DNA of 64,000 nucleotides from Modestobacter lapidis (GCA_019779905.1 JABAKE010000010.1:62001-126000); one strand, 5' to 3'. Positions 16,942-28,046 are shown, counted from the stretch's first letter. Made by a program: numbers and translations. Notes: generated by a model not told the origin, from the sequence alone.

Positions 16942-17304
16942 TCAGTCCCGGCCGGCCGGCACGCGGTCGGGGGTCTCCGCAGCTGCGTCCTGCGACCCGG
17001 CGGACCGGCGGCGCACGACGAGCGTGAGGCCACCGGCCAGCAGCAGGGTCACCAGGACGCCGGTCACTCCGGCCAGCCCGCCGGAGAGGCGCGCGTCGCC
17101 GATCCCGGCGACCCCGTAGTCGGCGAGGGGCGAGCCGGCCACCGCGCTGTCGCGGGCGGTGTCCATGAAGCCCTCCTCCTCGGCCGACCACTCCAGGCCG
17201 TCGGGTGAGGAGCTGGCGTAGTAGCTGCCGACGCCGGCGACGAGCAGCGTGACGAGCAGGCCGGTGAGGAGGAACCCGACGGTGCGGCGGCGAGGGGCCT
17301 TCAC
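16942..17304 (-). CDS. PDGLE-domain (CbiN-like) small membrane subunit
   Basis: The 120-aa protein has two membrane segments (about residues 10-27 and 75-97) separated by an extracytoplasmic loop with SPDGLEWSAEEEG, the PDGLE signature. In Co/Ni ECF systems this subunit (CbiN, or the NikN half) assists metal loading of the M component. It starts with GTG overlapping the cbiM stop and is followed after one base by cbiQ. Confidence 0.88.
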   Translation of the reverse strand: MKAPRRRTVGFLLTGLLVTLLVAGVGSYYASSSPDGLEWSAEEEGFMDTARDSAVAGSPLADYGVAGIGDARLSGGLAGVTGVLVTLLLAGGLTLVVRRRSAGSQDAAAETPDRVPAGRD

Positions 17305-18014
17305 GCGGCATCCCTCACGGCGACCGGCGCGGCGGCCGGTGGCCGGGGTGCCAGGGTGACGTCGCGCCGCAGGTGCCGGGCCCCGCGGACCAGGTCGGGC
17401 CGGACGGCGAGCACCGCGCTGAGCACCGCGGCGGTGATGGCGGCCTCACCCAGGCCGATGAGCAGGTGCACCCCGCCCATCGTCAGCGCCACCGTGCCGA
17501 TCGCCACGTCGGCCACCCCGCCGACGCCGAACAGGCCGACGAAGACCAGCGCGGCGGCCGGCACCGACAGGAACGCCCCGACGCCGGCCGCGACGAGCGC
17601 CCCGATCCGGGTACGCGGCAGGACGGCCGCCAGGGCACGGAAGACGCCGTACCCGACGGCGACGGACACCAGGGCCATCAGCGTGACGTTGGTGCCGAGT
17701 GCGGTCAGCCCGCCGTCGGCGAACACGACCGCCTGGACGAGCAGGACGACGGTCATGCAGAGCACCGCCGTCCAGGGGCCGACGAGGACGGCGGTGAGGG
17801 CGCCGCCGATGAGGTGCCCGCTGGTGCCGGCGCCGACCGGGAAGTTCATCATCTGGACGGCGAAGACGAAGGCAGCGGTGAGCCCGGCCATCGGCGCGGT
17901 GCGCTCGTCGAGCTCACGGCGCGCGCCGCGCAGGGCCACGGCGATGCCGGCGGCGGCGACGGCGGCGGTGGCCGCCGAGGTGGCCGGGTCGAGGAACCCG
18001 TCGGGGACGTGCAC
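17301..18014 (-). CDS. cbiM: Cobalt/nickel ECF transporter substrate-binding membrane component (CbiM/NikM)
   Basis: CbiM is the metal-selecting S component. The start is set at GTG 18014 because it yields the family N-terminus Met-His-Val-Pro-Asp-Gly-Phe-Leu; His2 and the free N-terminus are metal ligands in this family, so the longer frame to 18107 would destroy the site. The 237-aa protein has about six to seven membrane segments, and NFPVGAGTSGHLIGG carries the second conserved histidine. The operon order cbiM-PDGLE-cbiQ-cbiO is complete. No cobalamin biosynthesis or urease gene is nearby to decide between cobalt and nickel. Confidence 0.92.
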   Translation of the reverse strand: MHVPDGFLDPATSAATAAVAAAGIAVALRGARRELDERTAPMAGLTAAFVFAVQMMNFPVGAGTSGHLIGGALTAVLVGPWTAVLCMTVVLLVQAVVFADGGLTALGTNVTLMALVSVAVGYGVFRALAAVLPRTRIGALVAAGVGAFLSVPAAALVFVGLFGVGGVADVAIGTVALTMGGVHLLIGLGEAAITAAVLSAVLAVRPDLVRGARHLRRDVTLAPRPPAAAPVAVRDAA

Positions 18015-18075
18015 GCAGGGCCTCCCGGGGAGTGGGTGTGCCCGGGGCCCGGGCGGCGGTCGCGACCACGGTATT

Positions 18076-18098
18076 GCACATCGGTCGCACATGCACAT
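18076..18098 (-). promoter_or_regulatory. Candidate metal-regulator operator: three GCACAT hexamers upstream of cbiM
   Basis: GCACAT occurs at 18076-18081, 18087-18092 and 18093-18098, read on the plus strand. The sites are 62-84 nt upstream of the cbiM start, in a stretch less GC-rich than its surroundings. Spaced repeats before a Co/Ni importer would suit a metal-sensing repressor. The regulator is not identified. Confidence 0.35.
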
Positions 18099-18191
18099 CA
18101 GTGGCAACAGGGTTGCCGGAGCGGCGCGCGGCGGCCGTCAGGCACCGGCGCAACACGACTGGAACACCCGGGGCCGACGGACGACCGTGAG

Positions 18192-18230
18192 TTCACCGTG
18201 GAGAAACACGTCCGCGCCGTCGGTGGAAAC
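18192..18230 (+). promoter_or_regulatory. Candidate GlnR box upstream of amt-glnB-glnD
   Basis: TTCAC (18192-18196), a 6-nt spacer and GAAAC (18203-18207) match the actinobacterial GlnR half-site pair gTnAC-N6-GAAAC except for the first base. A second GAAAC is at 18226-18230, 23 bp further on, one base off the usual 22-bp tandem spacing. GlnR control of amt-glnB-glnD is established in Streptomyces and Mycobacterium. Confidence 0.45.
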
Positions 18231-18373
18231 ACCGGGTCGGCACGGTTGTCCGCAGCGTCGCCCCCAGCGCCGGGGGTGCCGGCTGGAACCCCCGCCGCCC
18301 TCCCGGGCGGCGTTCCCCGAGGCCCCCGGGCCCCCGCTGCGGCCGATGGCCGACGACCCCACAGGAGGTTGCC

Positions 18374-20055
<1,682 letters not shown>

Positions 20056-20057
20056 TC

Positions 20058-20113
20058 AAGGACCCCGTCCTTCTCACCCCTCGCAAGCTCGAGGCGAGCC
20101 TCCGGACGGGGCC
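20058..20113 (+). repeat. Intergenic hairpin repeat, family A, copy 4 (after glnB)
   Basis: It starts AAGGACCCCGTCC three bases after the glnB stop and ends GGACGGGGCC; CCCCGTCC pairs with GGACGGGG. The core is CCCCTCGCAAGCTCGAGGC. It probably attenuates or terminates transcription between glnB and glnD. Confidence 0.75.
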
Positions 20114-20251
20114 GTCCACGCTCGGGTGAGCCTCGGGACGGTGCCGGACTCGACCGCGAACGCCGGCCGGGGCGGCGGGGAACCCGCCGTCCCGGCCGGC
20201 TCGTCCCCGCCGCGCCACGTTCCGCTGTGCCGTCCCGACCGGAGGGTTCCC

Positions 20252-22624
20252 GTGCTCGACACCGATGCCCTGCCCGGCCTGAGCCGCGCCCAGCGCTGCG
20301 CGGTCCTCGACGGCTGGCTCACCGGCCTGCTGGCCGCCGCGCTGACCGGCACGCCCCGGCCGGCGCCCCGCCGCGGGGCGCCCCCGCCCGCCGACGACAG
20401 CGGGATCGCCCTGGTCGCGGTCGGCAGCCTGGGACGGCGGGAGCTGCCGCCCTGCGGCGACCTGGACCTGGTGCTGGTGCACGACGGCCGCCCCGAGGTC
20501 GCCCGGGTCGCCGACGCGCTGTGGTACCCGGTCTGGGACGCCGGTCTCCGGCTGGACCACTCGGTGCGCACCGTGAAGGAGGCGGTCTCGGTCGCTGCCG
20601 CCGACGTCAGGGCCGGCCTCGGGCTGCTCGACGTCCGGCACGTGGCCGGTGACGCCGCGCTGTCGGCGGCCCTGCGCAGCGCGACCCTGGCGTCCTGGCG
20701 GCAGCACGCCACCAGGCTGCTGCCGGAACTCCGCGACCTGCGGCGGGCGCGGGGCCGGCAGGTCGGCGAGCTCGGCTTCCTCCTCGAGCCCGACCTCAAG
20801 GAGGCCTACGGCGGGCTGCGCGAGGGGCAGGTGCTGCGCGCCCTGGCCGCCGCCCAGCTGGCCGACGAGCCGCCGGCGCGCGCGGGGGAGGCCTACGCGT
20901 TCCTGCTCGACGTCCGTGACGCGCTGCGCCGGTCCACCGGCCGGGCCGGCGACGTGCTGGTCCGGCAGACCCAGCGGCCCGTCGCCGAGCAGCTGGGGCT
21001 GGCCGACGACGACGTGCTGCTGCGCCAGGTGAGCCTGGCGGGGCGCCGGCTGGCCTTCGTCGCCGACGAGACCTGGCGGCGGGTCGACGCGGCGCTGGTG
21101 CGCCGGCCGGGCTCCCGGTACCGCCGGGTGCGCCGTGAACCGCTCGCCGAGGGGCTGGTCCGGCAGGGCGACGAGGTGGTGCTGGCCCGCGACGCGCGGC
21201 CGGCGGCCGACGTCGGCCTCGTCCTGCGCGGCGCCGCCGCCGCGGCGCGGGCCGACCTGCTGCTGTCCCCGTACACGCTCAAGGTGCTCGCGGTGCACGC
21301 GCCGGCGCTGCCCCGGCCGTGGCCGCCGGAGGTCCGGTGGTCCTTCCTCCGGTTGCTCGCCAGCGGCCGCAGTGCCGTGGCGGTGCTCGAGCAGCTGGAC
21401 CAGGAGGGCCTGCTCGGCCGCATGCTCCCGGAGTGGGACCGGGTGCGCTCCATGCCGCAGCGCCATCCCTGGCACCGCTTCACCGTCGACCGGCACCTGG
21501 TGGAGGCGGCCGCCGCGGCGGCGGAGCTCACCCGGGACGTCGACCGGCCCGACCTGCTGCTGGTCGGCGCGCTGCTGCACGACATCGGCAAGGGCTGGCC
21601 CGGCGACCACACCGACGTGGGAGTGGTGGTCATCGAGGAGATCGCCGTCCGGATGGGTTTCAGCCCGCCGGACGTCGCCACCCTGGTGGCGATGGTGCGC
21701 CACCATCTGCTGCTGCCCGACGTCGCGACCCACCGCGACATCGACGACCCGCTGACCGTCGACCGGGTGGTCGAGGCCATCGGCGGGGACGCCGCCCTGC
21801 TGCAGCTGCTGCACGCCCTCGCCCAGGCCGACGGAGCCGCCACCAGCACCTCGGCCTGGTCGCCCTGGAAGGCGCACCTGGTGGCCGCCCTGGTGGCCCG
21901 GGTCGCCGCCCGGCTGGGTAGTGCCGCGATGCCCGAGCCGGTGCTCGAGCCGACCGCGCCGCAGGTCACCGCGCCGGCGCCGGAGATCCCCGGTCGCACC
22001 GAGCCGGTGACCGTCGGGATCGAGGACGTCCTGGACGGTCAGCAGGTGACCTTCGGCGCCGCGGACCGGCCGGGCCTGTTCAGCCTGTGCGCCGGGGTGC
22101 TGGCGCTCAACCAGCTCGACGTGCGCGCCGCCCGGGTCAACGTCGTCGGGAGCCATGCCACCCTGGTGTTCGCCGTCCGCCCGCGCTTCGGACGGGCCCC
22201 GGTGCCCGAGATCCTCGCCGACGGTGTCCGGGCCGCGCTGGAGGGGACGCTCCCGCTGGCCGGTCGGCTGCGTCAGCGCGAGCACGACTACAGCCAGGAC
22301 GGCGGCCGGAGCGCCCCGCCCCGGGTCTCCTGGTTCGACGCCGAGGCCACCGGGGCCACGAGCCTGGTGGAGGTGCGCGCGGGTGACCGGGCCGGGCTGC
22401 TGTACCGGCTCACCGCCGCCCTGGCCGGTGCCGGCCTCACGGTCAGCTCGGCGACGGTGGAGACGCTCGGCGCGGATGCCGTGGACGCCTTCTACGTCCG
22501 CGACAGCTCGGGTGGCCCCGTCGACGGCGGGCAGCGCACCCGGGCGGAGCGGGCGCTCGTGGCCGCCGCCCGGGGGGAGGCACCAGATCCCGCGGCGTGG
22601 GTGGTGGTCGACACGCCGGGCTGA
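20252..22624 (+). CDS. glnD: [Protein-PII] nucleotidyltransferase GlnD
   Basis: GlnD modifies and demodifies PII. Domains in order are: nucleotidyltransferase (VGSLGRRELPPCGDLDLVL, with the GDLDL catalytic acids), a helical UTase-linker domain, an HD hydrolase domain (HRFTVDRHL, then LLHDIGKG and MVRHH), and two C-terminal ACT domains that would bind glutamine (around FGAADRPGLFSL and VRAGDRAGLLYRL). The start at GTG 20252 has GGAGGG 5 nt upstream and gives 790 aa. An in-frame GTG at 20126 would add 42 low-complexity residues and lacks a ribosome-binding site. It is separated from glnB by a hairpin repeat. Confidence 0.93.
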   Translation: MLDTDALPGLSRAQRCAVLDGWLTGLLAAALTGTPRPAPRRGAPPPADDSGIALVAVGSLGRRELPPCGDLDLVLVHDGRPEVARVADALWYPVWDAGLRLDHSVRTVKEAVSVAAADVRAGLGLLDVRHVAGDAALSAALRSATLASWRQHATRLLPELRDLRRARGRQVGELGFLLEPDLKEAYGGLREGQVLRALAAAQLADEPPARAGEAYAFLLDVRDALRRSTGRAGDVLVRQTQRPVAEQLGLADDDVLLRQVSLAGRRLAFVADETWRRVDAALVRRPGSRYRRVRREPLAEGLVRQGDEVVLARDARPAADVGLVLRGAAAAARADLLLSPYTLKVLAVHAPALPRPWPPEVRWSFLRLLASGRSAVAVLEQLDQEGLLGRMLPEWDRVRSMPQRHPWHRFTVDRHLVEAAAAAAELTRDVDRPDLLLVGALLHDIGKGWPGDHTDVGVVVIEEIAVRMGFSPPDVATLVAMVRHHLLLPDVATHRDIDDPLTVDRVVEAIGGDAALLQLLHALAQADGAATSTSAWSPWKAHLVAALVARVAARLGSAAMPEPVLEPTAPQVTAPAPEIPGRTEPVTVGIEDVLDGQQVTFGAADRPGLFSLCAGVLALNQLDVRAARVNVVGSHATLVFAVRPRFGRAPVPEILADGVRAALEGTLPLAGRLRQREHDYSQDGGRSAPPRVSWFDAEATGATSLVEVRAGDRAGLLYRLTAALAGAGLTVSSATVETLGADAVDAFYVRDSSGGPVDGGQRTRAERALVAAARGEAPDPAAWVVVDTPG

Positions 22625-22712
22625 GGTGACCAGTTCTGTCGTACCCCCGTGACACGTTGACCGGGAGTCGGCGCCCGGTCCGGGGCCCGGCAGCGCGAGG
22701 GGAGACCGATCC

Positions 22713-22907
22713 GTGGAACACCCGACGTGGCCCTGTCCCACCTGCGGGCAGGACACCCAGTTCGAGCAGCCCGCCTGCCCCGACGGTCACACCGACGACG
22801 GTGGCGAGTGTCCCGAGTGGGCGTGCGTCGAGTGCGGCACGGCGTTCATGAGCGGGGGCGTCGTCCCGACGGTCGCCGGCGGGTCCGCCTGGCGGCGCGC
22901 GGCCTGA
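22713..22907 (+). CDS. Small zinc-ribbon protein of unknown function
   Basis: The 64-aa protein has four cysteine-bearing motifs: CPTCG, CPDGH, CPEW and CVECG. The spacing suggests a zinc ribbon or a two-site zinc fold. The GTG start has AGGGGAG about 9 nt upstream. Codon use and GC bias match the neighbours. Many actinobacterial genomes carry similar short zinc-ribbon ORFs without known function. It is followed by a hairpin repeat, so it is probably monocistronic. Confidence 0.7.
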   Translation: MEHPTWPCPTCGQDTQFEQPACPDGHTDDGGECPEWACVECGTAFMSGGVVPTVAGGSAWRRAA

Positions 22908-22927
22908 AGAATGACCCCGCTGCCCCC

Positions 22928-22983
22928 GGCCCCGTCCAGAGGCTCGTCCCGAGCCTGCGAGGGATGAGGAGGACGGGGTCCTT
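22928..22983 (-). repeat. Intergenic hairpin repeat, family A, copy 5 (between the zinc-ribbon gene and ffh)
   Basis: Outer arms GGCCCCGTCC and GGACGGGGTCC pair over 10 positions; the core is CCCGAGCCTGCGAGGGATG. It is reversed relative to the preceding gene. The remaining ~200 bp before ffh hold no gene; CTACCCTGGG near 23070 could be part of the ffh promoter but is weak. Confidence 0.72.
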
Positions 22984-23187
22984 CCCCTCGCGGCGGGACC
23001 CTGCAGCGGGGCCGGCTCTGCCCACCGCTCACAAGCGTGCGGTGGGCCGCTGCGGAGGGGCCACTACCCTGGGAGCGGTGGCGTGACGGCCCCGGGGTGG
23101 CCCCGGGCGCCTGAGCCGTGCTGCCCGGCACGCTGGAGCATCGGCGGGTCGGCCGGCGGCTGCACGCCTGACAGCTGAGGACGTGTT

Positions 23188-24771
23188 GTGTTCGAGACCC
23201 TCTCCGACCGCCTGGACAAGGTCTTCACCGGTCTGCGTGGCAAGGGCCGGCTCTCCGACGAGGACATCGATGCCACGGCGCGGGAGATCCGCATCGCGCT
23301 GCTCGAGGCCGACGTCGCGCTCCCCGTCGTGCGGACGTTCATCGCGTCGGTCAAGGAGCGCGCCCGGGGCGCGGAGGTCTCCGGCGCGCTGAACCCGGCC
23401 CAGCAGATCATCAAGATCGTCAACGAGGAGCTCATCGGCGTCCTCGGCGGTGAGACCCGGCGGATCCGCTTCGCCAAGCAGTCGCCGACAGTGATCATGC
23501 TGGCCGGTCTGCAGGGTGCCGGTAAGACAACGCTGGCGGGCAAGCTCGGCCGCTGGCTCAAGGCGCAGGGGCACACCCCGCTGCTGGTGGCCTGCGACCT
23601 CCAGCGCCCCAACGCCGTCCAGCAGCTGTCGGTGGTGGCCGGGCAGGCCGGGGTCGACGTCTTCGCGCCCGAGCCGGGCAACGGCGTCGGCGACCCGATC
23701 GCCGTCGCCGAGGCCTCCATCGAGCACGCCCGGCGCACGATGCACGACGTCGTCGTCGTCGACACCGCCGGCCGGCTGGGCATCGACGCCGAGCTGATGG
23801 CCCAGGCCGCCGGGATCCGCGACGCCGTCCATCCCGACGAGACGCTGTTCGTCGTCGACGCGATGATCGGTCAGGACGCCGTCACCACGGCGATGGCGTT
23901 CCAGGAGGGTGTCGGCTTCTCCGGCGTCGTCCTGACCAAGCTCGACGGTGACGCCCGCGGTGGTGCCGCACTATCGGTCCGGCACGTCACCGGCCAGCCG
24001 ATCATGTTCGCCTCGACCGGCGAGAAGCTGGCCGACTTCGACGTCTTCCACCCCGAGCGGATGGCCTCGCGCATCCTCGGGATGGGCGACGTGCTGACCC
24101 TGATCGAGCAGGCCGAGCAGGCCTTCGACGCCGACCAGGCCGAAAAGATGGCCGGCAAGCTCGCCAGCCGGGAGGGCTTCACGCTCGAGGACTTCCTCGA
24201 GCAGATGATGGCGATCCGCAAGATGGGGCCGATCGCGAACCTGCTCGGCATGCTCCCCGGCGCCGGGCAGATGAAGGAGCAGCTCGCGCAGGTCGACGAG
24301 CGGGACCTGGACCGCACCGCGGCGATCATCCGGTCGATGACCCCGGCCGAGCGGGCCACCCCGAAGATCGTCAACGCCTCGCGCCGGGTGCGGATCGCCA
24401 ACGGGTCCGGGATGAGCGTCACCGACGTCAACCAGCTGCTCGAGCGCTTCGGCCAGGCCCAGAAGATGATGGGCCAGATGGCCGGCAGCATGGGCATGCC
24501 CGGCATGGGGCCGATGTCGAAGAAGCAGCGCGGCCGGCAGATGCAGCCCAAGGGCGGCAAGAAGGGCAAGGGGAAGAACAAGGGCGGTCCGTCCCGGCGG
24601 CCGATCGGCGCGCCCGGCGGAATGCCGGCCGGGTTCACCGGCGGCGGGACGGGCGGCGGCATGCCGGCGCTGCCCCCCGGCGGGCTGCCCGGCCTGGCCC
24701 CCGGCCAGGGGCTGCCCGACCTCACCAAGCTCGACTTCGACCAGTTCAAGGACGAGCGGCCGGGCCGGTGA
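23188..24771 (+). CDS. ffh: Signal recognition particle protein Ffh
   Basis: Ffh binds SRP RNA and signal sequences and interacts with FtsY. The 527-aa protein has the N domain (FETLSDRLDKVFTGL), the G domain (GLQGAGKTTLAGKLG, DTAGRLGID, TKLDGDARGG) and the methionine-rich M domain from about residue 300 (EQMMAIRKMGP, GMLPGAGQMKEQL). A long C-terminal tail (about residues 440-527) is rich in Gly, Lys, Met and Pro and is longer than in E. coli. GTG 23188 is the start. The stop overlaps the next gene by GTGA. Confidence 0.95.
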   Translation: MFETLSDRLDKVFTGLRGKGRLSDEDIDATAREIRIALLEADVALPVVRTFIASVKERARGAEVSGALNPAQQIIKIVNEELIGVLGGETRRIRFAKQSPTVIMLAGLQGAGKTTLAGKLGRWLKAQGHTPLLVACDLQRPNAVQQLSVVAGQAGVDVFAPEPGNGVGDPIAVAEASIEHARRTMHDVVVVDTAGRLGIDAELMAQAAGIRDAVHPDETLFVVDAMIGQDAVTTAMAFQEGVGFSGVVLTKLDGDARGGAALSVRHVTGQPIMFASTGEKLADFDVFHPERMASRILGMGDVLTLIEQAEQAFDADQAEKMAGKLASREGFTLEDFLEQMMAIRKMGPIANLLGMLPGAGQMKEQLAQVDERDLDRTAAIIRSMTPAERATPKIVNASRRVRIANGSGMSVTDVNQLLERFGQAQKMMGQMAGSMGMPGMGPMSKKQRGRQMQPKGGKKGKGKNKGGPSRRPIGAPGGMPAGFTGGGTGGGMPALPPGGLPGLAPGQGLPDLTKLDFDQFKDERPGR

Positions 24772-25862
24772 GCGGCGGGCCGCTGCCCGACCTCCACCTG
24801 GCCGGTGTCCCGCTCCCCGAGGGTGAGCACCGCGACCTCTGGGTGCGCGCGGGCCGGATCACCTTCGAGCCGGTGCCCGGCGCCGAGACGGTGAGCCGGG
24901 GCGGGTTCGTCCTGCCCGGGCTGGTCGACGCCCACTGTCACGTGGGCGTCGCCCGCGGCGGCGGCCCGGTCGAGGACCTGGCGGAGGTGCGCGAGCAGGC
25001 GCTGACCGAACGGGCGGCGGGCGTGCTGGCGCTGCGCGACTGCGGGTCGCCGGTCGACACGCGGGCGCTGGACGACCATCCCGACCTGCCCCGGATCGTG
25101 CGGGCCGGCCGGCACCTGGCCGCATCCCGCCGCTACATCCCCGGGCTGGCCATCGAGCTGGACCCGGCCGACCTGGTCGCCGAGGTCCGGGTCCAGGCCC
25201 GGCGCGGCGACGGCTGGGTGAAGCTGGTCGGCGACTGGATCGACCGCGGCGCCGGCGACCTGGCCCCGGAGTGGCCGGCCGACGTGCTGGCCGCAGCGAT
25301 CGCGGCCGCCCACGAGGAGGGCGCCCGGGTCACCGCGCACACCTTCGGCACCGACGCGCTGCCCGGCCTGATCGACGCCGGCATCGACTGCATCGAGCAC
25401 GGCACCGGGTTGACCGAGGAGCTCGTCGGCGCGATGGCCACCCGGGGCACCGCCGTCGTCCCGACGCTGGTGAACGTGGCCCACTTCCCGGAGTTCGCGG
25501 CGGCGGGGGAGCGGAAGTTCCCGGCGTACGCCTCGACGATGCGGCGGCTGCACGCGGGGGCGGGCGCCGTGGTGCGGGCGGCGTACGACGCCGGGGTCCC
25601 GGTCTTCGCCGGCACCGACGCCGGCGGCGGGATCGACCACGGACTGGTCGCCGAGGAGATCCGGGCGCTGCACGCCGCCGGGCTGCCCGCCGAGGCCGCG
25701 CTGGCCGCCGGCTCGTGGGCGGCACGGAGCTGGCTGGGGCTGCCCGGTATCGAGGAGGGGGCGCCGGCCGACCTCGTGGTCTACGGCACTGACCCCCGCA
25801 CCGACCTCGACACCCTGCAGCGACCGCAACGAGTCATCCTCCGCGGCCAGATCGTCAGCTGA
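24768..25862 (+). CDS. Amidohydrolase-family protein
   Basis: The 364-aa product belongs to the metal-dependent amidohydrolase superfamily (imidazolonepropionase-like branch). Metal-ligand motifs are VDAHCHVG near residue 50, a conserved lysine in WVKLVGDW, VTAHTFG, DCIEHGTG, and FAGTDAGGG. The C-terminal beta sandwich ends with PADLVVYGTDP. No signal peptide is seen. The substrate is unknown. The gene overlaps the ffh stop by GTGA, so it is translationally coupled to SRP, although no functional link is evident. The 193 bp after it hold nothing recognisable except the proS promoter region. Confidence 0.85.
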   Translation: MSGGPLPDLHLAGVPLPEGEHRDLWVRAGRITFEPVPGAETVSRGGFVLPGLVDAHCHVGVARGGGPVEDLAEVREQALTERAAGVLALRDCGSPVDTRALDDHPDLPRIVRAGRHLAASRRYIPGLAIELDPADLVAEVRVQARRGDGWVKLVGDWIDRGAGDLAPEWPADVLAAAIAAAHEEGARVTAHTFGTDALPGLIDAGIDCIEHGTGLTEELVGAMATRGTAVVPTLVNVAHFPEFAAAGERKFPAYASTMRRLHAGAGAVVRAAYDAGVPVFAGTDAGGGIDHGLVAEEIRALHAAGLPAEAALAAGSWAARSWLGLPGIEEGAPADLVVYGTDPRTDLDTLQRPQRVILRGQIVS

Positions 25863-26055
25863 GCAGCCGAGGACGCTCAGCGCCACGCCAGGAGGCGCGG
25901 GCTGACCAGCCGCCCACGGGTACGGACGACGACGAAGTCGTCGGTGGACCCGGCGCGGGGGCCGGAGGCTCCCCGCCGGGGACACGGCGACTCGCTCAGC
26001 GCAGCCGGACAAACCCGCTGGCCGCGGTGTCGACCGGTAGGTCGACAATGTCGGG

Positions 26056-27882
26056 GTGCTGTTGCGGATGTCGACCCTGTTCCTGCGGACCCTGCGTGAC
26101 GACCCGGCCGACGCGGAGGTGCCCAGCCACCGGCTCCTCGCCCGCGGCGGGTACATCCGGCGCGCTGCCCCGGGCGGGTTCACCTGGCTGCCGCTGGGCT
26201 GGCGGGTGTTCCGCAACGTGGAGCGCGTCGTCCGCGAGGAGATGGACGCGATGGGCGCCCAGGAGGTCCATTTTCCTGCGCTGCTGCCCCGTGAGCCCTA
26301 CGAGGCCACCGGCCGCTGGACCGAGTACGGCCCCAACCTCTTCCGGCTGCAGGACCGTCGCGGCAACGACTTCCTCCTCGGCCCCACGCACGAGGAGATG
26401 TTCACCCTCCTGGTGAAGGACCTGTACTCGTCCTACAAGGATCTGCCGCTCTCGCTCTACCAGATCCAGACCAAGTACCGGGACGAGGCCCGGCCGCGGG
26501 CCGGGCTGTTCCGCGGCCGGGAGTTCACCATGAAGGACAGCTACTCCTTCGACGTGGACGACGCCGGCCTGGACCGCTCCTATGCCGCGCACCGGGCCGC
26601 CTACATCAGGATCTTCGACCGGCTCGGCCTGGAGTACGTGATCGTCTCGGCGATGTCCGGGGCGATGGGCGGCTCCCGGAGCGAGGAGTTCCTGCACCCG
26701 ACGGCCATCGGCGAGGACACCTTCGTCCGCTCACCCGGCGGGTACGCGGCGAACGTCGAAGCCGTCTCCACCGTCGTACCCGAGGCCGTGCCGTTCGACG
26801 GGCTGCCCGACGCCCACGTCGAGGACACCCCGGACACCCCGACGATCGAGACGCTCGTCGCGGTCGCCAACGAGAAGTTCCCGGACGCCGGGTACACGGC
26901 GGCGGACACGCTGAAGAACGTCGTCGTGACCCTGGTGCACCCCGACGGGACCCGGGAGCCGCTGGTCGTCGGCCTGCCGGGCGACCGCGAGGTCGATGCC
27001 AAGCGGCTGGAGGCCCAGGTCGCGCCGGCCGAGGTGGAGGGGTTCACCGACTTCGCCGCCCACCCGGCGCTGGTGAAGGGCTACATCGGCCCGCAGGTGC
27101 TGGGTGCCGACAGCGCCAGCGGCATCCGCTACCTGGTCGACCCCCGGGTGGTGGCCGGAACCCGCTGGATCACCGGCGCGAACGAGCCCGGCGCGCACGT
27201 GTTCGACCTGGTCGCCGGCCGCGACTTCGGCTGGGACGGCGTCATCGAGGCCGCCGAGGTGCTGCCCGGCGACCCGGCACCGGATGGCTCGGGTCCACTG
27301 GAGCTGGCCCGCGGCGTGGAGATGGGGCACATCTTCGCCCTCGGCCGCAAGTACGCCGAGGCGCTGGACCTCAAGGTCCTCGACGAGAACGGCAAGCTCG
27401 TGACCGTGACCATGGGCTCCTACGGGATCGGGGTCTCCCGGGCCGTGGCCGCGATCGCCGAGTCCACGCACGACGAGCTCGGCCTGGTCTGGCCCCGGGA
27501 GATTGCGCCGGCCGATGTGCACGTGGTCGCCACCGGCAAGGATCCCGCGATCTTCGAGTTCGCGGAGCGCCTGGCGGGCGACCTGTCCGACGGCTGGGGG
27601 CTGGCGGTGCTCTACGACGACCGGCCGAAGGTCTCGCCGGGGGTGAAGTTCAAGGACGCCGAGCTCCTCGGCATGCCGACCATCGTCACGGTCGGCCGCG
27701 GGCTGGCCGAGGGCGTGATCGAGATCCGCGACCGGGCCACCGGGGAGCGCCGTGACGTCCCCGTCGCCGAGGCGCGCGATGCGGTGCTGGCAGAGGTGCG
27801 AGGGGGCGCGGCCGGGCCGCGGGGGTCGACGTCGGGGCCGCCGTCGGAGCTGTCGTGGTCAGCGATGCGCCCGGCCGACTGA
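26056..27882 (+). CDS. proS: Prolyl-tRNA synthetase (bacterial type)
   Basis: ProS charges tRNA-Pro. The 608-aa bacterial-type enzyme has class II motif 2 ([19 protein letters not shown]), an inserted YbaK-type editing domain (about residues 225-390, around [11 protein letters not shown]), motif 3 (GSYGIGVSR) and an anticodon-binding domain ([10 protein letters not shown] onward). The start is GTG 26056, giving the family N-terminus [22 protein letters not shown] 26068 is an alternative. The sequence TAGGTC/GACAAT about 12-24 nt upstream suggests a very short leader. The C-terminal ~25 residues are low complexity. Confidence 0.95.
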   Translation: MLLRMSTLFLRTLRDDPADAEVPSHRLLARGGYIRRAAPGGFTWLPLGWRVFRNVERVVREEMDAMGAQEVHFPALLPREPYEATGRWTEYGPNLFRLQDRRGNDFLLGPTHEEMFTLLVKDLYSSYKDLPLSLYQIQTKYRDEARPRAGLFRGREFTMKDSYSFDVDDAGLDRSYAAHRAAYIRIFDRLGLEYVIVSAMSGAMGGSRSEEFLHPTAIGEDTFVRSPGGYAANVEAVSTVVPEAVPFDGLPDAHVEDTPDTPTIETLVAVANEKFPDAGYTAADTLKNVVVTLVHPDGTREPLVVGLPGDREVDAKRLEAQVAPAEVEGFTDFAAHPALVKGYIGPQVLGADSASGIRYLVDPRVVAGTRWITGANEPGAHVFDLVAGRDFGWDGVIEAAEVLPGDPAPDGSGPLELARGVEMGHIFALGRKYAEALDLKVLDENGKLVTVTMGSYGIGVSRAVAAIAESTHDELGLVWPREIAPADVHVVATGKDPAIFEFAERLAGDLSDGWGLAVLYDDRPKVSPGVKFKDAELLGMPTIVTVGRGLAEGVIEIRDRATGERRDVPVAEARDAVLAEVRGGAAGPRGSTSGPPSELSWSAMRPAD

Positions 27883-28046
27883 CGCGGGTCCCGGCGACTG
27901 TCCGCCGTCTGGCATGATGGGGGGTCGAACACGGCGGTCGGCGGCCCTCTCACCGTTGCCGTCCGTGTCCCTCGCTCCGCCCCGGCGTGCCCCACGCGTC
28001 CGTCCGGCGGGCACCACAGTCTGAGTTCGAGGAGCACACCACACCC

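Larger units (their letters stand above)
18015..18373. other. Divergent intergenic region between cbiM (minus) and amt (plus)
   Basis: These 359 bp hold no convincing gene. The cbiM side contains three GCACAT hexamers. The middle contains a candidate GlnR site. The amt side has a GC-rich leader with a hairpin (GCCGCCC, loop TCCC, GGGCGGC at 18294-18311), and the amt ribosome-binding site AGGAGG is at 18362-18367. No cobalamin riboswitch box was recognised. Confidence 0.6.

Noticed and set aside
18015-18240. Cobalamin riboswitch before cbiM (GCCACTG seen on the minus strand)
   Set aside because: The heptamer alone is present; the B12 box and the flanking conserved helices of the cobalamin aptamer were not found.
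20126-20251. Longer GlnD start at GTG 20126
   Set aside because: No Shine-Dalgarno, low-complexity extension, and it begins right after the hairpin repeat; GTG 20252 has GGAGGG at good spacing.
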